Shown one piece after another: positions 29,971-39,280 of a stretch of DNA of 64,000 bases. Both the position numbers and the translations under genes were made by a program. The stretch is from the NCBI RefSeq assembly GCF_002000485.1, contig NZ_MLAJ01000007.1:1-64000 (forward strand). Reading direction: 5' to 3'. Under the pieces are notes generated by a model. It did no database searches and had not been told where the DNA came from. It saw only the letters and a program-made list of their open reading frames with translations. Position 1 is the stretch's first letter, and the number at the start of each line of letters is the position of its first letter. This DNA is from Rodentibacter ratti (GTDB taxonomy: Bacteria; Pseudomonadota; Gammaproteobacteria; Enterobacterales; Pasteurellaceae).

Positions 29971-31620
29971 ATGTCAGAATCTTTTGCTCAACTCTTTGAA
30001 GAATCATTAAAAGGCCTTGAAACCCGTCAAGGTTCAATCGTTAGCGGTACTGTAGTAGCTATTCAAAAAGGTTTCGTCCTTGTTGATGCCGGTTTAAAAT
30101 CCGAATCTGCAATTCCGGTTGCTGAGTTCCTAAATGCACAAGGCGAGCTTGAAATTCAAGTTGGTGATACTGTAAATGTTGCATTAGATGCAGTTGAAGA
30201 TGGTTTCGGTGAAACTAAACTTTCTCGCGAGAAAGCGGTTCGTCATGAATCTTGGATTGAATTAGAAAAAGCTTACGAAGAAAAAGCGACTGTTATCGGT
30301 TTAATCAACGGTAAAGTAAAAGGCGGTTTCACAGTTGAGCTAAACGGTGTTCGTGCATTCTTACCGGGTTCTTTAGTTGATACTCGTCCGGCACGTGATG
30401 CGGATCACTTATTAGGTAAAGAATTAGAATTCAAAGTTATTAAATTAGATCAAAAACGTAACAACGTCGTGGTTTCACGTCGTGCGGTCATTGAATCTGA
30501 AAACAGCCAAGAGCGTGAACAAGTGTTGGAAAACCTTGTTGAAGGTTCAGAAGTTAAAGGTATTGTTAAGAATTTAACTGACTATGGTGCATTCGTTGAT
30601 TTAGGCGGTGTTGATGGTTTACTACACATTACCGATATGGCTTGGAAACGTGTTAAACACCCAAGCGAAATCGTGAATGTTGGTGATGAAGTTACTGTTA
30701 AAGTATTGAAATTTGATAAAGATCGTACCCGTGTATCTTTAGGCTTAAAACAATTAGGTCAAGATCCTTGGGTGGCTATCGCTGAAAATCATCCGGTGAA
30801 CAGCAAATTAACTGGTAAAGTGACTAACTTAACCGATTATGGTTGCTTTGTTGAGATCTTAGATGGTGTTGAAGGTTTAGTTCACGTTTCTGAAATGGAT
30901 TGGACGAACAAAAATATTCATCCGTCTAAAGTAGTTAGCCTAGGCGATGTTGTTGAGGTAATGGTATTGGAAATTGATGAAGAACGTCGTCGTATTTCTT
31001 TAGGTTTAAAACAATGCAAACCTAACCCATGGACTCAATTTGCTGAAACTCACAACAAAGGCGACAAAGTAACCGGTAAAATTAAATCTATCACTGATTT
31101 CGGTATCTTTATCGGTCTTGAAGGCGGAATTGATGGCTTAGTTCATTTATCTGATATTTCTTGGAACGTATCAGGTGAAGAAGCTGTTCGTAACTACAAA
31201 AAAGGTGACGAAGTTTCTGCAGTAGTATTAGCGGTAGATGCAGTTAAAGAGCGTATTTCTTTAGGTATCAAACAACTTGAAGAAGATCCATTCAATAACT
31301 TCATTGCAATCAACAAAAAAGGTGCAGTAGTTTCTGCAACTGTGGTTGAAGCTGATGCAAAAGGCGCTAAAGTAGAATTAGTAGGCGGAGCAGAAGGTTA
31401 TATCCGTGCAGCTGATCTTACTGATGAAGTTGCTGCGGGAGATGTTGTTGAGGCGAAATACACTGGTGTAGATCGTAAAGCCCGTATTGTTCACTTATCC
31501 GTAAAAGCAAAAGCTCAAGCTGAAGAAGCTGCGGCAGTTGCAAATGTGAATAACAAACAAGAAGAAGTTGCTATTCCAAATGCAATGGCTGAAGCTTTCA
31601 AAGCAGCTAAAGGTGAATAA
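29971..31620 (+). CDS. rpsA: 30S ribosomal protein S1
   Basis: 549-residue S1 with six S1 (OB-fold) repeats, for example [65 protein letters not shown] and [15 protein letters not shown]. It binds mRNA leaders on the 30S subunit. Codon use is strongly biased to frequent codons, as for other highly expressed genes. A strong terminator follows. Confidence 0.97.
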   Translation: MSESFAQLFEESLKGLETRQGSIVSGTVVAIQKGFVLVDAGLKSESAIPVAEFLNAQGELEIQVGDTVNVALDAVEDGFGETKLSREKAVRHESWIELEKAYEEKATVIGLINGKVKGGFTVELNGVRAFLPGSLVDTRPARDADHLLGKELEFKVIKLDQKRNNVVVSRRAVIESENSQEREQVLENLVEGSEVKGIVKNLTDYGAFVDLGGVDGLLHITDMAWKRVKHPSEIVNVGDEVTVKVLKFDKDRTRVSLGLKQLGQDPWVAIAENHPVNSKLTGKVTNLTDYGCFVEILDGVEGLVHVSEMDWTNKNIHPSKVVSLGDVVEVMVLEIDEERRRISLGLKQCKPNPWTQFAETHNKGDKVTGKIKSITDFGIFIGLEGGIDGLVHLSDISWNVSGEEAVRNYKKGDEVSAVVLAVDAVKERISLGIKQLEEDPFNNFIAINKKGAVVSATVVEADAKGAKVELVGGAEGYIRAADLTDEVAAGDVVEAKYTGVDRKARIVHLSVKAKAQAEEAAAVANVNNKQEEVAIPNAMAEAFKAAKGE

Positions 31621-31637
31621 TTAATTTTATTCTGTCA

Positions 31638-31656
31638 GGCTGGGGTTGTCCCAGCC
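31638..31656 (+). terminator. Terminator after rpsA
   Basis: GGCTGGG pairs with CCCAGCC around GTTGT, followed by TTCTTTTTCTT. Confidence 0.9.
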
Positions 31657-31756
31657 TTCTTTTTCTTCAAGTTTTATTGATAATTTATTTATCATAATGA
31701 ATTATCAATAAAACTTATTGTCATAAACATATTAATAATAGAAATAAAGGAGAAAT

Positions 31757-32044
31757 ATGATGACTAAGTCAGAACTTATTGAGAATTTATCTGCTAAACA
31801 TCCTTCTTTATCTATAAAAGAAATTGAAGGTGTTGTGAAAGATATTTTAGAACTCATTGCACAATCCTTGGAAGAGGCGAACCGTATCGAAGTTCGAGGG
31901 TTTGGCAGCTTTTCTCTTCATTATCGCCAACCCCGTCTGGGTAGAAACCCTAAAACAGGGGACTCTGTAAAATTAGATGCTAAATGTGTACCTCATTTTA
32001 AGGCCGGTAAAGAGCTGAGAGAACGGGTAGATATATTCTCTTAG
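31757..32044 (+). CDS. ihfB: Integration host factor beta subunit
   Basis: 95-residue (94 if begun at the second ATG, 31760) HU/IHF family protein. The DNA-bending beta arm is [15 protein letters not shown], with the conserved Pro of the arm, and the N-terminal helices read [21 protein letters not shown] precedes the double ATG; spacing favours the second. IHF is needed for spacer acquisition in some type I systems and for many phage integrases, so it may serve both the CRISPR locus and the island. Confidence 0.95.
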   Translation: MMTKSELIENLSAKHPSLSIKEIEGVVKDILELIAQSLEEANRIEVRGFGSFSLHYRQPRLGRNPKTGDSVKLDAKCVPHFKAGKELRERVDIFS

Positions 32045-32059
32045 AAATAAATGAAATAG

Positions 32060-32080
32060 CGACACTTAGGTGTCGTTTTT
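32060..32080 (+). terminator. Terminator after ihfB
   Basis: CGACAC pairs with GTGTCG around TTAG and is followed by T5. lapA begins about 50 nt later, with a possible -10 (CATAAT) near 32095. Confidence 0.85.
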
Positions 32081-32130
32081 CATTGGAAACTTTGGCATAA
32101 TAAAGAGGACATTTTTTAAAGGATCTTGCT

Positions 32131-32430
32131 ATGATTAAATATATTCTAGGATTTATAATTGCTTTAGCCATTGTGCTTGTCGCAGTTACAATTGGTGCAA
32201 ATAATGATCAAGTCATTACGTTCAATTATATTTTTGCCGAAAGCCAATTCCAGCTTTCAACCCTTGTCGCTATTTTATTTGGTTTAGGATTAATTTTGGG
32301 TTGGTTTATTACCGGTTTCTTCTACCTAAAATTGAAACTAAAAAACATGTCTCTTAGCCGTCAAATTAAACGTCAAACTTTACAAATTAACGAATTAACA
32401 ACTACTCGTGATAAGGCTAAGGCAGAATAA
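32131..32430 (+). CDS. lapA: Lipopolysaccharide assembly protein A
   Basis: 99-residue inner-membrane protein (YciS/LapA). Two transmembrane segments (ILGFIIALAIVLVAVTIGA and LSTLVAILFGLGLILGWFI) are followed by a cytoplasmic coiled-coil tail. It works with LapB to control LpxC degradation. The stop overlaps the lapB start by one base (TAATG). Confidence 0.93.
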   Translation: MIKYILGFIIALAIVLVAVTIGANNDQVITFNYIFAESQFQLSTLVAILFGLGLILGWFITGFFYLKLKLKNMSLSRQIKRQTLQINELTTTRDKAKAE

Positions 32431-33620
32431 TGCTTGAGTTGCTCTTTCTGCTTTTACCCATTGCTGCTGCTTATGGTTGGTATATGGGGCAGCGTAGTGC
32501 TAAAAAAGATCAGGAAGGTATTAGCAATAAACTCTCCCGTGATTATGTTACTGGAGTGAATTTTTTGCTTTCTAATCAAACAGATAAAGCCGTTGATTTG
32601 TTTTTGGATATGTTACAAAAACAAGAAGCTAAAAATGAGATAGAAAGCCGTTCACAATTTGAAGCGGAATTAACCTTGGGTAATTTATTCCGTTCTCGCG
32701 GCGAAGTTGATCGAGCATTACGTATTCATCAAGCGCTTGATCGTAGTCCGGATTATTCTTTTGAACAAAAACTTCTTGCTAAACAGCAGCTTGCACGTGA
32801 TTTTATGACCATAGGTTTTTTTGATCGCGCAGAAAATCTTTATATTTTATTAGTAGATGAACCAGAGTTTGCTGAAAATGCACTACAACAGCTTTTGTTA
32901 ATTTATCAAAAGACAAAAGAGTGGAAAAAAGCAGTAAATATTGCTGAAAAATTAGCAAAAATTCATCCTAAAGATAATAATATTGAACTGGCTCAATGTT
33001 ATTGTGAATATATTCAAAGTACGAATACTGAAAGTGCGGTTGAAAAACGTCATATTTTACAAAAGGCACTGCAAGTTTCTTCAACATGCGTTAGAGCTTC
33101 AATGTTATTAGCCGATTTAGATATTGCAGAAAAATCTTATCAACAAGCAATTAAAGTATTAGAAAATGTGCTTTATCAAAATCCCGATTATATTGGAGAA
33201 GTCCTCCCCACTTTAAAATATTGCTATACAGAATTAAATCAGCTTGATAATTTTGAATTATTTTTAATCCGTGCAGGGCAAGTCGCGAAGAATGATGGCG
33301 TTGATTTGGCACTTGCAAAATTAATTGAAGAAAAAGATGGAAAATCTGCCGCACAAGCGAATCTTTATCAACGATTAACGAAAAATCCAAGTACACTTAT
33401 TTTCCATCGCTTTATCCAATATCAAATTGATGACGCAGAAGAAGGTCGAGGAAAAGAAAGCCTTATTTTACTCCATAAAATGGTAGGAGAGCGTATTAGA
33501 CAGAGTGCTGTTTATCGTTGCTCAAATTGTGGTTATCAACTTCATAAACTACTTTGGAATTGTCCGTCCTGCCGTCATTGGGAAACAATCAAACCATTAT
33601 CCGCACAAGAACATCATTAA
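32430..33620 (+). CDS. lapB: Lipopolysaccharide assembly protein B
   Basis: 396-residue LapB/YciM. N-terminal membrane anchor ([19 protein letters not shown]), then nine or so TPR-like repeats (about residues 35-340), and a C-terminal rubredoxin-type zinc site with two CxxC motifs (CSNCGY and CPSCRHW). It targets LpxC to FtsH and couples LPS synthesis to demand. A USS core lies near 33034. Confidence 0.95.
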   Translation: MLELLFLLLPIAAAYGWYMGQRSAKKDQEGISNKLSRDYVTGVNFLLSNQTDKAVDLFLDMLQKQEAKNEIESRSQFEAELTLGNLFRSRGEVDRALRIHQALDRSPDYSFEQKLLAKQQLARDFMTIGFFDRAENLYILLVDEPEFAENALQQLLLIYQKTKEWKKAVNIAEKLAKIHPKDNNIELAQCYCEYIQSTNTESAVEKRHILQKALQVSSTCVRASMLLADLDIAEKSYQQAIKVLENVLYQNPDYIGEVLPTLKYCYTELNQLDNFELFLIRAGQVAKNDGVDLALAKLIEEKDGKSAAQANLYQRLTKNPSTLIFHRFIQYQIDDAEEGRGKESLILLHKMVGERIRQSAVYRCSNCGYQLHKLLWNCPSCRHWETIKPLSAQEHH

Positions 33621-33631
33621 AGAGGAAAATT

Positions 33632-34327
33632 ATGACTAACAAAGTTATTGTTGCACTTGATTATGAGACGGAAGCAGAAGCGCTTGCGTTAGTTGATCAA
33701 ATTGATCCGAGTCTATGTCGTTTAAAAGTAGGGAAAGAAATGTTTACCACTTTGGGAACGAATTTTGTAAAACAGTTACATCAACGTGATTTTGACGTTT
33801 TCCTTGATCTAAAATTCCATGATATTCCAAATACCGTGGCAAGAGCAGTTCGTTCTGCCGCAGATTTAGGCGTATGGATGGTGGATGTTCACGCCAGTGG
33901 CGGTTTGAAAATGATGGAGGATGCGAAAAAAATTCTTGAGCCTTATGGTAAAGATGCGCCACTGTTAATTGCTGTGACTGTTTTAACCAGCATGGAAGAT
34001 TTAGATTTACTTCAAATCGGTATCAATGCTTCCCCGATGGAACAAGTATTACGCCTTGCACATTTAACGCAGCGTGCAGGATTAGACGGTGTGGTTTGTT
34101 CACCACAAGAAGTGGAAATTTTGCGTAATAGCTGTGGGGCTGATTTCAAATTAATTACCCCTGGGATCCGTCCAATTGGTGCTGATTTTGGTGATCAACG
34201 CCGTGTGATGACACCGGCTGCTGCGATTAAATCCGGCTCGGATTATCTGGTTATTGGACGTCCAATAACACAAGCAGAGAATCCGGCAGAAGTCCTTCGC
34301 TCTATTAATGCTTCTATTGCACAGTAG
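33632..34327 (+). CDS. pyrF: Orotidine 5'-phosphate decarboxylase
   Basis: 231-residue PyrF, the last step of UMP synthesis. The catalytic Asp-Lys-x-x-Asp region is [15 protein letters not shown] (about residues 58-72), with the phosphate-binding loop ITPGIRP near 185 and YLVIGRPIT near 208. I start at [10 protein letters not shown] (ATG 33632), preceded by AGAGGA; the frame is open upstream into lapB. lapB-pyrF-yciH order matches enterics. Confidence 0.96.
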   Translation: MTNKVIVALDYETEAEALALVDQIDPSLCRLKVGKEMFTTLGTNFVKQLHQRDFDVFLDLKFHDIPNTVARAVRSAADLGVWMVDVHASGGLKMMEDAKKILEPYGKDAPLLIAVTVLTSMEDLDLLQIGINASPMEQVLRLAHLTQRAGLDGVVCSPQEVEILRNSCGADFKLITPGIRPIGADFGDQRRVMTPAAAIKSGSDYLVIGRPITQAENPAEVLRSINASIAQ

Positions 34328-34333
34328 CTAGCT

Positions 34334-34654
34334 ATGTCTGACTCAGTTTTAGTTTATTCCACGGAAAGTGGGCGAATTAAAGAGGAAAAGGCACAGCCAT
34401 TAAGACCTAAAGGTGATGGTATAGTGCGTATTCAGAGGCAAACCAGTGGCCGAAAGGGGGCTGCGGTTTCTGTTATTACCGGATTGGATTTACCGGATGA
34501 GGAATTGAAAAAACTTGCTACGGCTCTCAAAAAACGTTGCGGTACAGGTGGCTCAGTAAAAGATGGTAATATTGAGATTCAAGGTGAAAAACGAGATTTG
34601 CTCAAAGGATTACTGGAAGAAAAAGGTTTTACCGTTAAACTGGTAGGCGGCTAG
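34334..34654 (+). CDS. yciH: Translation factor SUI1-family protein YciH
   Basis: 106-residue eIF1/SUI1-fold protein. The core is GIVRIQRQTSGRKGAAVSVI followed by DLPDEELKKLATALKKRCGTGGSVKDGNIEIQG, typical of the family that affects start-site fidelity in bacteria. It lies 6 nt after pyrF and ends at a convergent terminator. Confidence 0.93.
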   Translation: MSDSVLVYSTESGRIKEEKAQPLRPKGDGIVRIQRQTSGRKGAAVSVITGLDLPDEELKKLATALKKRCGTGGSVKDGNIEIQGEKRDLLKGLLEEKGFTVKLVGG

Positions 34655-34660
34655 AAAAGT

Positions 34661-34691
34661 AAAAATCCATCTTTATTAAAGATGGATTTTT
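34661..34691. terminator. Bidirectional terminator between yciH and the SirB-like gene
   Basis: A long AT-flanked stem (AAAAATCCATCTT pairing with AAGATGGATTTTT) between convergent genes, with T6 on the right side and T's on the minus side. Confidence 0.85.
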
Positions 34692-34702
34692 TATATCTGA
34701 TT

Positions 34703-35050
34703 TTAGTGAATGTAAGCGACGATCATTGCACCAATAAAGCTTACTAGAGCAAGCAGGAGAAATATTGGATTTGCTTTCACCACTTTTCTGCCAAAGAATT
34801 TTGCTGAAAAGATAACATACAAAATGAGCAGACAGAATTTAGCAATAAGCCAAGCTTCTAATTCAAAAGGCAATAAGAAAAATAGGGTCAGACCGCTGAC
34901 AATTAAAAGTGTATCCGCTAAGTGCGGTAAAATTTTTAACAATTTTATGGCTCGCCAATCTTTCCCACCTAATTGCATTATTCCACGAATAAGCAAAAGC
35001 CCTAAACTTAAAAACGCACAAAAAACGTGCAAAGAAATTAACATAATCAC
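34703..35050 (-). CDS. SirB-family inner membrane protein
   Basis: 115-residue hydrophobic protein with four predicted transmembrane segments, matching the SirB (invasion gene expression up-regulator) family: LISLHVFCAFLSLGLLLIRG near the N-terminus, KILPHLADTLLIVSG near 40, and KFCLLILYVIFSAKFFGRK. The molecular role of the family is unknown despite its name. A single-gene unit divergent from nothing; a USS dyad lies upstream. Confidence 0.8.
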   Translation of the reverse strand: MIMLISLHVFCAFLSLGLLLIRGIMQLGGKDWRAIKLLKILPHLADTLLIVSGLTLFFLLPFELEAWLIAKFCLLILYVIFSAKFFGRKVVKANPIFLLLALVSFIGAMIVAYIH

Positions 35051-35068
35051 TCCAAATGTTTATTGCGG

Positions 35069-35098
35069 AAAAGTGCGGTCAAAATTAACCGCACTTTT
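35069..35098. terminator. Paired-USS (inverted) terminator after ettA
   Basis: AAAAGTGCGGT and ACCGCACTTTT form an 11-bp stem around CAAAATTA, six nt from the end of ettA. Inverted uptake-signal pairs acting as intrinsic terminators are well known in Haemophilus. Confidence 0.9.
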
Positions 35099-35103
35099 TC
35101 ATT

Positions 35104-36774
35104 TTACTTCGCAATACGTTTATATTTCATACGATGTGGCTGCAATGCTTCTGCACCAAAGGTTTTCTTTTTCCACTCTTCGTAGTCGGAGAAGTTGCCT
35201 TCGTAGAAGGTCACTTTACCTTCATCACCGTAATCTAAAATATGGGTGGCGATACGGTCTAAGAACCAACGGTCATGGGAGATCACCATCGCACAGCCCG
35301 GAAATTCCAAGATGGCATTTTCTAAAGCACGCAAAGTTTCAACGTCAAGGTCATTGGTCGGTTCGTCCAGTAAGAGTACATTACCGCCTGCTTGTAGTAA
35401 TTTCGCTAAATGTAAACGCCCACGTTCACCGCCGGAGAGTTCGCCCACCCGTTTTTGTTGATCTACACCTTTGAAATTGAAGCGTCCCACATAGGCACGG
35501 CTTGGAATTTCAAAGTTACCAATCGTGAGAATATCTTGCCCGTTTGACACTTCTTCCCACACGGTTTTTTTATCATCCATCGCATCACGGAATTGATCTA
35601 CGGAGGCGAGTACAACGGTTTCCCCCATTGTGATTGAGCCGCTATCAGGTTGCTCCTGCCCTGAGAGCATACGGAATAGGGTGGATTTACCCGCACCGTT
35701 TGCCCCGATAATCCCCACAATCGCCCCTTTCGGAATAGAGAAAGACAGGTTATCAATTAACGTGCGATCACCATAGGATTTGGTCAGGTTTTGCACCTCG
35801 ATCACTTTATCACCTAAGCGTGGACCAGGTGGAATAAAGAGTTCGTTGGTTTCATTGCGTTTTTGATATTCGCCGGAATTGAGTTCTTCAAAACGAGCCA
35901 TACGGGCCTTGCTTTTCGCTTGGCGACCTTTCGGATTTTGGCGAACCCATTCCAACTCTTTCTCAATGGATTTTTGACGGGCAGATTCTGCTGCTTGTTC
36001 TTGAGCAAGGCGTTTTTCTTTTTGTTCTAACCAAGAAGAATAGTTACCTTCCCAAGGAATTCCTTCACCACGGTCAAGCTCTAAAATCCAACCGGCAACA
36101 TTATCCAAGAAGTAACGGTCGTGGGTAATCGCCACCACGGTGCCTTCGTAATCATGGAGGAAACGCTCTAACCACGCCACGGATTCTGCATCTAAGTGGT
36201 TGGTTGGTTCGTCTAAAAGTAGCATATCGGGCTTTTCTAACAATAAACGGCAAAGTGCTACACGACGACGTTCACCACCAGACAAATGTTCAATTTTTGC
36301 ATCCCAATCCGGTAAACGTAAGGCATCGGCTGCTCGCTCAAGTTGATTGTCTAAATTATGTCCGTCCTGTGCCTGAATAATGGCTTCTAATTCCGCTTGC
36401 TCTGCCGCAAGTTTATCAAAATCCGCATCAGGATCGGCATAAAGTGCATAAACTTCATCAAGACGGGTCAAAGCATTTTTTACTTCGGATACCGCTTCTT
36501 CCACCGCTTCACGCACGGTTTGTTGTGGCTCAAGTTTCGGTTCTTGTGGCAGATAGCCGATTTTAATTCCCGGCTGTGGACGGGCTTCCCCTTCAATTTC
36601 TTTATCAATCCCCGCCATAATGCGAAGTAGGGTAGATTTCCCCGCTCCGTTTAAACCGAGAACCCCAATTTTCGCCCCTGGGAAAAAGCTCAGGGAAATA
36701 TCTTTCAAAATATGCCGTTTCGGGGGAACAACTTTCCCGACACGGTGCATGGTATAGACAAATTGTGATGACAT
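35104..36774 (-). CDS. ettA: Energy-dependent translational throttle protein EttA (ABC-F)
   Basis: 556-residue soluble ABC-F ATPase that binds the ribosomal E site and senses ATP/ADP. Two ABC domains: Walker A GLNGAGKSTLL (about residue 40) and GANGAGKSTLF (about 358), signatures LSGGERRRVALCRLLL and LSGGERGRLHLAKLLQ, and Walker B LLLDEPTNHLD and LLLDEPTNDLD. The arm and P-site tRNA-interaction motif (about 240-320) is intact. Confidence 0.95.
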   Translation of the reverse strand: MSSQFVYTMHRVGKVVPPKRHILKDISLSFFPGAKIGVLGLNGAGKSTLLRIMAGIDKEIEGEARPQPGIKIGYLPQEPKLEPQQTVREAVEEAVSEVKNALTRLDEVYALYADPDADFDKLAAEQAELEAIIQAQDGHNLDNQLERAADALRLPDWDAKIEHLSGGERRRVALCRLLLEKPDMLLLDEPTNHLDAESVAWLERFLHDYEGTVVAITHDRYFLDNVAGWILELDRGEGIPWEGNYSSWLEQKEKRLAQEQAAESARQKSIEKELEWVRQNPKGRQAKSKARMARFEELNSGEYQKRNETNELFIPPGPRLGDKVIEVQNLTKSYGDRTLIDNLSFSIPKGAIVGIIGANGAGKSTLFRMLSGQEQPDSGSITMGETVVLASVDQFRDAMDDKKTVWEEVSNGQDILTIGNFEIPSRAYVGRFNFKGVDQQKRVGELSGGERGRLHLAKLLQAGGNVLLLDEPTNDLDVETLRALENAILEFPGCAMVISHDRWFLDRIATHILDYGDEGKVTFYEGNFSDYEEWKKKTFGAEALQPHRMKYKRIAK

Positions 36775-37114
36775 AATCGTCCTTTCTAACGAGTTAAAAA
36801 AGTGCGGTCATTTTACTTGATGTTGAGCAAATAAGCTAATGAGAAGGCAAAAAAAACCACCCGGATAGGGTGGTAGGAAAGTAGTTTAGCTATATTTATG
36901 ATTATTTTATTTAGGAACTTTATGAATATCAAGCAATCACTTGACGGAGTGAATAGTACATAAAACCTCTTCAAAAATAAAATCCAATCTTATTGTTTAT
37001 TGATATAGGTCAATAAATTTCGATGAATTCTTTGTTTTTGTTTATAAAACAAACGTTTTTTAGAATTTTTTTGTCTATGCTAGAATGAACGGTCTTTGTC
37101 GTTGAGGGCTAAAC
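36775..37114. promoter_or_regulatory. Intergenic region with USS, hairpin and FNR-like site
   Basis: 340 nt between divergent ettA and the DUF1007 gene. It holds a USS (36800), a hairpin with CCACC/GGTGG stems (36859-36873), and TTGATATAGGTCAA at 37000-37013, which matches the FNR consensus TTGAT-N4-ATCAA at nine of ten core positions, about 100 nt before the downstream start. Nothing else is recognised. Confidence 0.45.
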
Positions 37115-37735
37115 ATGAAAAAATTATTACTCCTTTCTTTATTCTACACCGGGACGCTATTCGCTCATCCTCATGCATTTATTGAAATGCAAACTAAACC
37201 ATTGGTTGAACAAAACCAATTGGTTGGGTTTTCCATGAAATGGACGCTGGATGAAGCGAGTTCTTCAGCGGTATTGTACGATATGAGACAGGCTAGGGGA
37301 GAAGCCGAGCAGCAAAAATTGGTAGATGAAGTGATGAATAATGTAGTGAATGAGCATTATTTCAGTTATTTCTTCGATAGAAATAACAATAAAATCAAAT
37401 ATAAAAAACAGGTGAAAAATTATGGCGTAAGCAAAGAAGGCGCAAAAGTTCAGTATTATTTTGATTTTTTGTTAGCGCAGCCTAAGCAATTAGAAAATAA
37501 TGAATTTACACTAATGACCTATGATCGCACTTACTATGTTTCAATGTATTATCCTGAAGAAAAAAGTGCGGTCGATTTTTCCGGACTTCCGACAAATTGT
37601 AAGGGACATATTGAGGCCCCTAATATAGATGAAAAAATACGATCTTACGCCGCTTCTTTAGATAAAACACAAAAAGATGAAGATGATTCTTTAGGTGTAA
37701 TGTTTGCCCAAAAAGTCAAAATTCAATGCGAGTAG
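37115..37735 (+). CDS. DUF1007-family periplasmic protein, nickel/cobalt transport associated
   Basis: 206 residues with a signal peptide (LLLLSLFYTGTLFA, cleaved before HPHAF). The mature N-terminus begins HPHAFIEMQT, a conserved histidine-containing start in DUF1007 proteins that accompany NicO-type Ni/Co permeases and may capture the metal. A USS core lies near 37564. The stop is 3 nt from the permease start, so the two are one operon. Confidence 0.82.
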   Translation: MKKLLLLSLFYTGTLFAHPHAFIEMQTKPLVEQNQLVGFSMKWTLDEASSSAVLYDMRQARGEAEQQKLVDEVMNNVVNEHYFSYFFDRNNNKIKYKKQVKNYGVSKEGAKVQYYFDFLLAQPKQLENNEFTLMTYDRTYYVSMYYPEEKSAVDFSGLPTNCKGHIEAPNIDEKIRSYAASLDKTQKDEDDSLGVMFAQKVKIQCE

Positions 37736-37738
37736 ATA

Positions 37739-38707
37739 ATGAAAGCTATTTTTCCATTCAAATGGCTCATCGCCTTCCTTGTAGCACTACTTGGTATTTT
37801 TTGGTTTTTTCCTTGGCTTTTTGTAAAAACGGTTACCTGGCAACAGGCATTTAACCAACTGATTTCTGAAAACCTTCATGCTATTCAGCAACATTCTGTT
37901 TCATCAGGTATGCTATTAATTATGGTGAGTTTTCTATATGGAGTCTTGCACGCAGTCGGGCCGGGACACGGCAAGTTTATTATTGCAAGCTATTTATCCA
38001 CACACGAAAGCGAACTGAAACAAAGTGTGAAATTAAGCTTACTTTCCTCGCTCATGCAGGGGATTGTGGCAATTACGGCAACCTCTATTGTTGTCGTGAT
38101 TTTGAATCTTTCTTCTCGCTATTTCAAATTAAGCCAATTATGGTTAGAACGAAGTGCATTGATTTTATTAATAGGATTAGGCTGTTATTGGATTTATCAA
38201 GGAATGCGAAAGCCGGCGGTTTTTCGTATTAAATCTATTCAGCCGAATCATTTGCCGTTACAAAGTGCGGTCAAAATCAACCGCACTTTTAAAATGGATT
38301 GCCCTTGTGGGCATCAACATTTGCCAAATGTCGCCCAATTAAAGCGCTCCAATACTTGGAAAAGTCAATTTCTGGTGATTATGAGTATTGGTTTACGTCC
38401 TTGTACGGGCGCAATTTTTGTGCTTTTCCTTGCTTATATGATGGATCTTTTCATCTGGGGCATTTTTGCCACATTGGCAATGTCAATCGGCACAGGGCTT
38501 ATGCTCTCTCTTTTTGCTGTGTTAGTGCGTTACGCTAAGCGTATGGCAATACAGTTGGGACGGTGGTATGGCGCGAAAACATTAAATCAATATAGTGGAA
38601 AAATAGTAAAAATTGTTGCGGGTTGCATTATGATTTTCTTTGCATTGACTTTACTTTATGGGACGACTCTTGAAGTAAGTGGCGGTGCAGTGCTGTTTGG
38701 AAGATAA
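37739..38707 (+). CDS. NicO-family nickel/cobalt transporter
   Basis: 322-residue membrane protein with about six transmembrane segments. The metal motif GVLHAVGPGHGKFIIASYLSTH (about residues 66-88) and GLRPCTGAIFVLFLAY (near 218) mark the NicO/RcnA family. The cytoplasmic loop (about residues 160-210) has DCPCGHQHLP, a likely metal-binding segment. The same loop is encoded by an inverted USS pair at 38262-38289. Together with the upstream DUF1007 gene it probably imports Ni or Co. Confidence 0.85.
   Translation: MKAIFPFKWLIAFLVALLGIFWFFPWLFVKTVTWQQAFNQLISENLHAIQQHSVSSGMLLIMVSFLYGVLHAVGPGHGKFIIASYLSTHESELKQSVKLSLLSSLMQGIVAITATSIVVVILNLSSRYFKLSQLWLERSALILLIGLGCYWIYQGMRKPAVFRIKSIQPNHLPLQSAVKINRTFKMDCPCGHQHLPNVAQLKRSNTWKSQFLVIMSIGLRPCTGAIFVLFLAYMMDLFIWGIFATLAMSIGTGLMLSLFAVLVRYAKRMAIQLGRWYGAKTLNQYSGKIVKIVAGCIMIFFALTLLYGTTLEVSGGAVLFGR
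38262..38289. repeat. Inverted USS pair inside the NicO coding sequence
   Basis: AAAGTGCGGT and ACCGCACTTT form a perfect 10-bp stem with an 8-nt loop, followed by TAAAA, within codons for a poorly conserved cytoplasmic loop. It has the shape of a weak intrinsic terminator in mid-gene. Confidence 0.85.
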
Positions 38708-38714
38708 AAAAATG

Positions 38715-38738
38715 AAACCCATCAAAACCGATGGGTTT
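38715..38738 (+). terminator. Terminator after the NicO gene
   Basis: AAACCCATC pairs with GATGGGTTT around AAAACC, shortly after the stop codon. Confidence 0.85.
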
Positions 38739-38806
38739 AAAATCTTTTGGTTGCTAATTTAGAATTCGTAAAAGGAGACAAACAAATTCTAAACCAAAAG
38801 AGAAAT

Positions 38807-38882
38807 TGGCTCCTCCTGCTGGACTTGAACCAGCGACATATGGATTAACAGTCCACCGTTCTACCGACTGAACTAAGGAGGA
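38807..38882 (-). tRNA. tRNA-Asn (GTT)
   Basis: On the minus strand a 76-nt cloverleaf begins TCCTCCTTAG and ends GGAGGAGCCA (CCA encoded). The anticodon loop CTGTTAA has anticodon GTT. D and T arms are standard (AGTTCAGTCGGTAGAAC; GTTCAAGTC). Confidence 0.96.
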
Positions 38883-39280
38883 ATAATTCTGTATCACAAC
38901 GAATCGGCGCGCATTTTAATGATCAGGAAATCACTTGTCAACGGGTAAAATAAAAAAATTCAAAAAAATTTTGCCGTATTTTTCTATCCACAAAGACTGT
39001 GGATAACTTTGTGGATTAAAATAAAATAAGATCCTCTAATGCTGATAAATACTGGGATTGTACAAGGTGAAGTAAAAATTGGCTGTAAAATAACATTTCT
39101 TTATTTATCAATTAGTTAAGTAAAGTCCAGTAAAAAATCTAAAAAAAGTTCCTAATTTTGTGAGGTTTTTCTCTTGACATCTCTAACACTGTGTAAAACT
39201 TACCTTTTTCACTCTATTTGGAGTAAGGAATATGCTAGAATAGCGCCAATAAAAACTCATTCAATTTTAACCGCACTTTT
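38883..39280. other. AT-rich intergenic region upstream of uvrB
   Basis: About 400 nt with no gene recognised. It should hold the tRNA-Asn promoter (right side, read leftward) and the uvrB promoter; TTGACA (39174) followed by TAAAAC (39196) is a possible -35/-10 pair. The final 12 nt before the uvrB ATG are a USS (ACCGCACTTTT) instead of a Shine-Dalgarno sequence. No canonical LexA box was seen. Confidence 0.5.
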
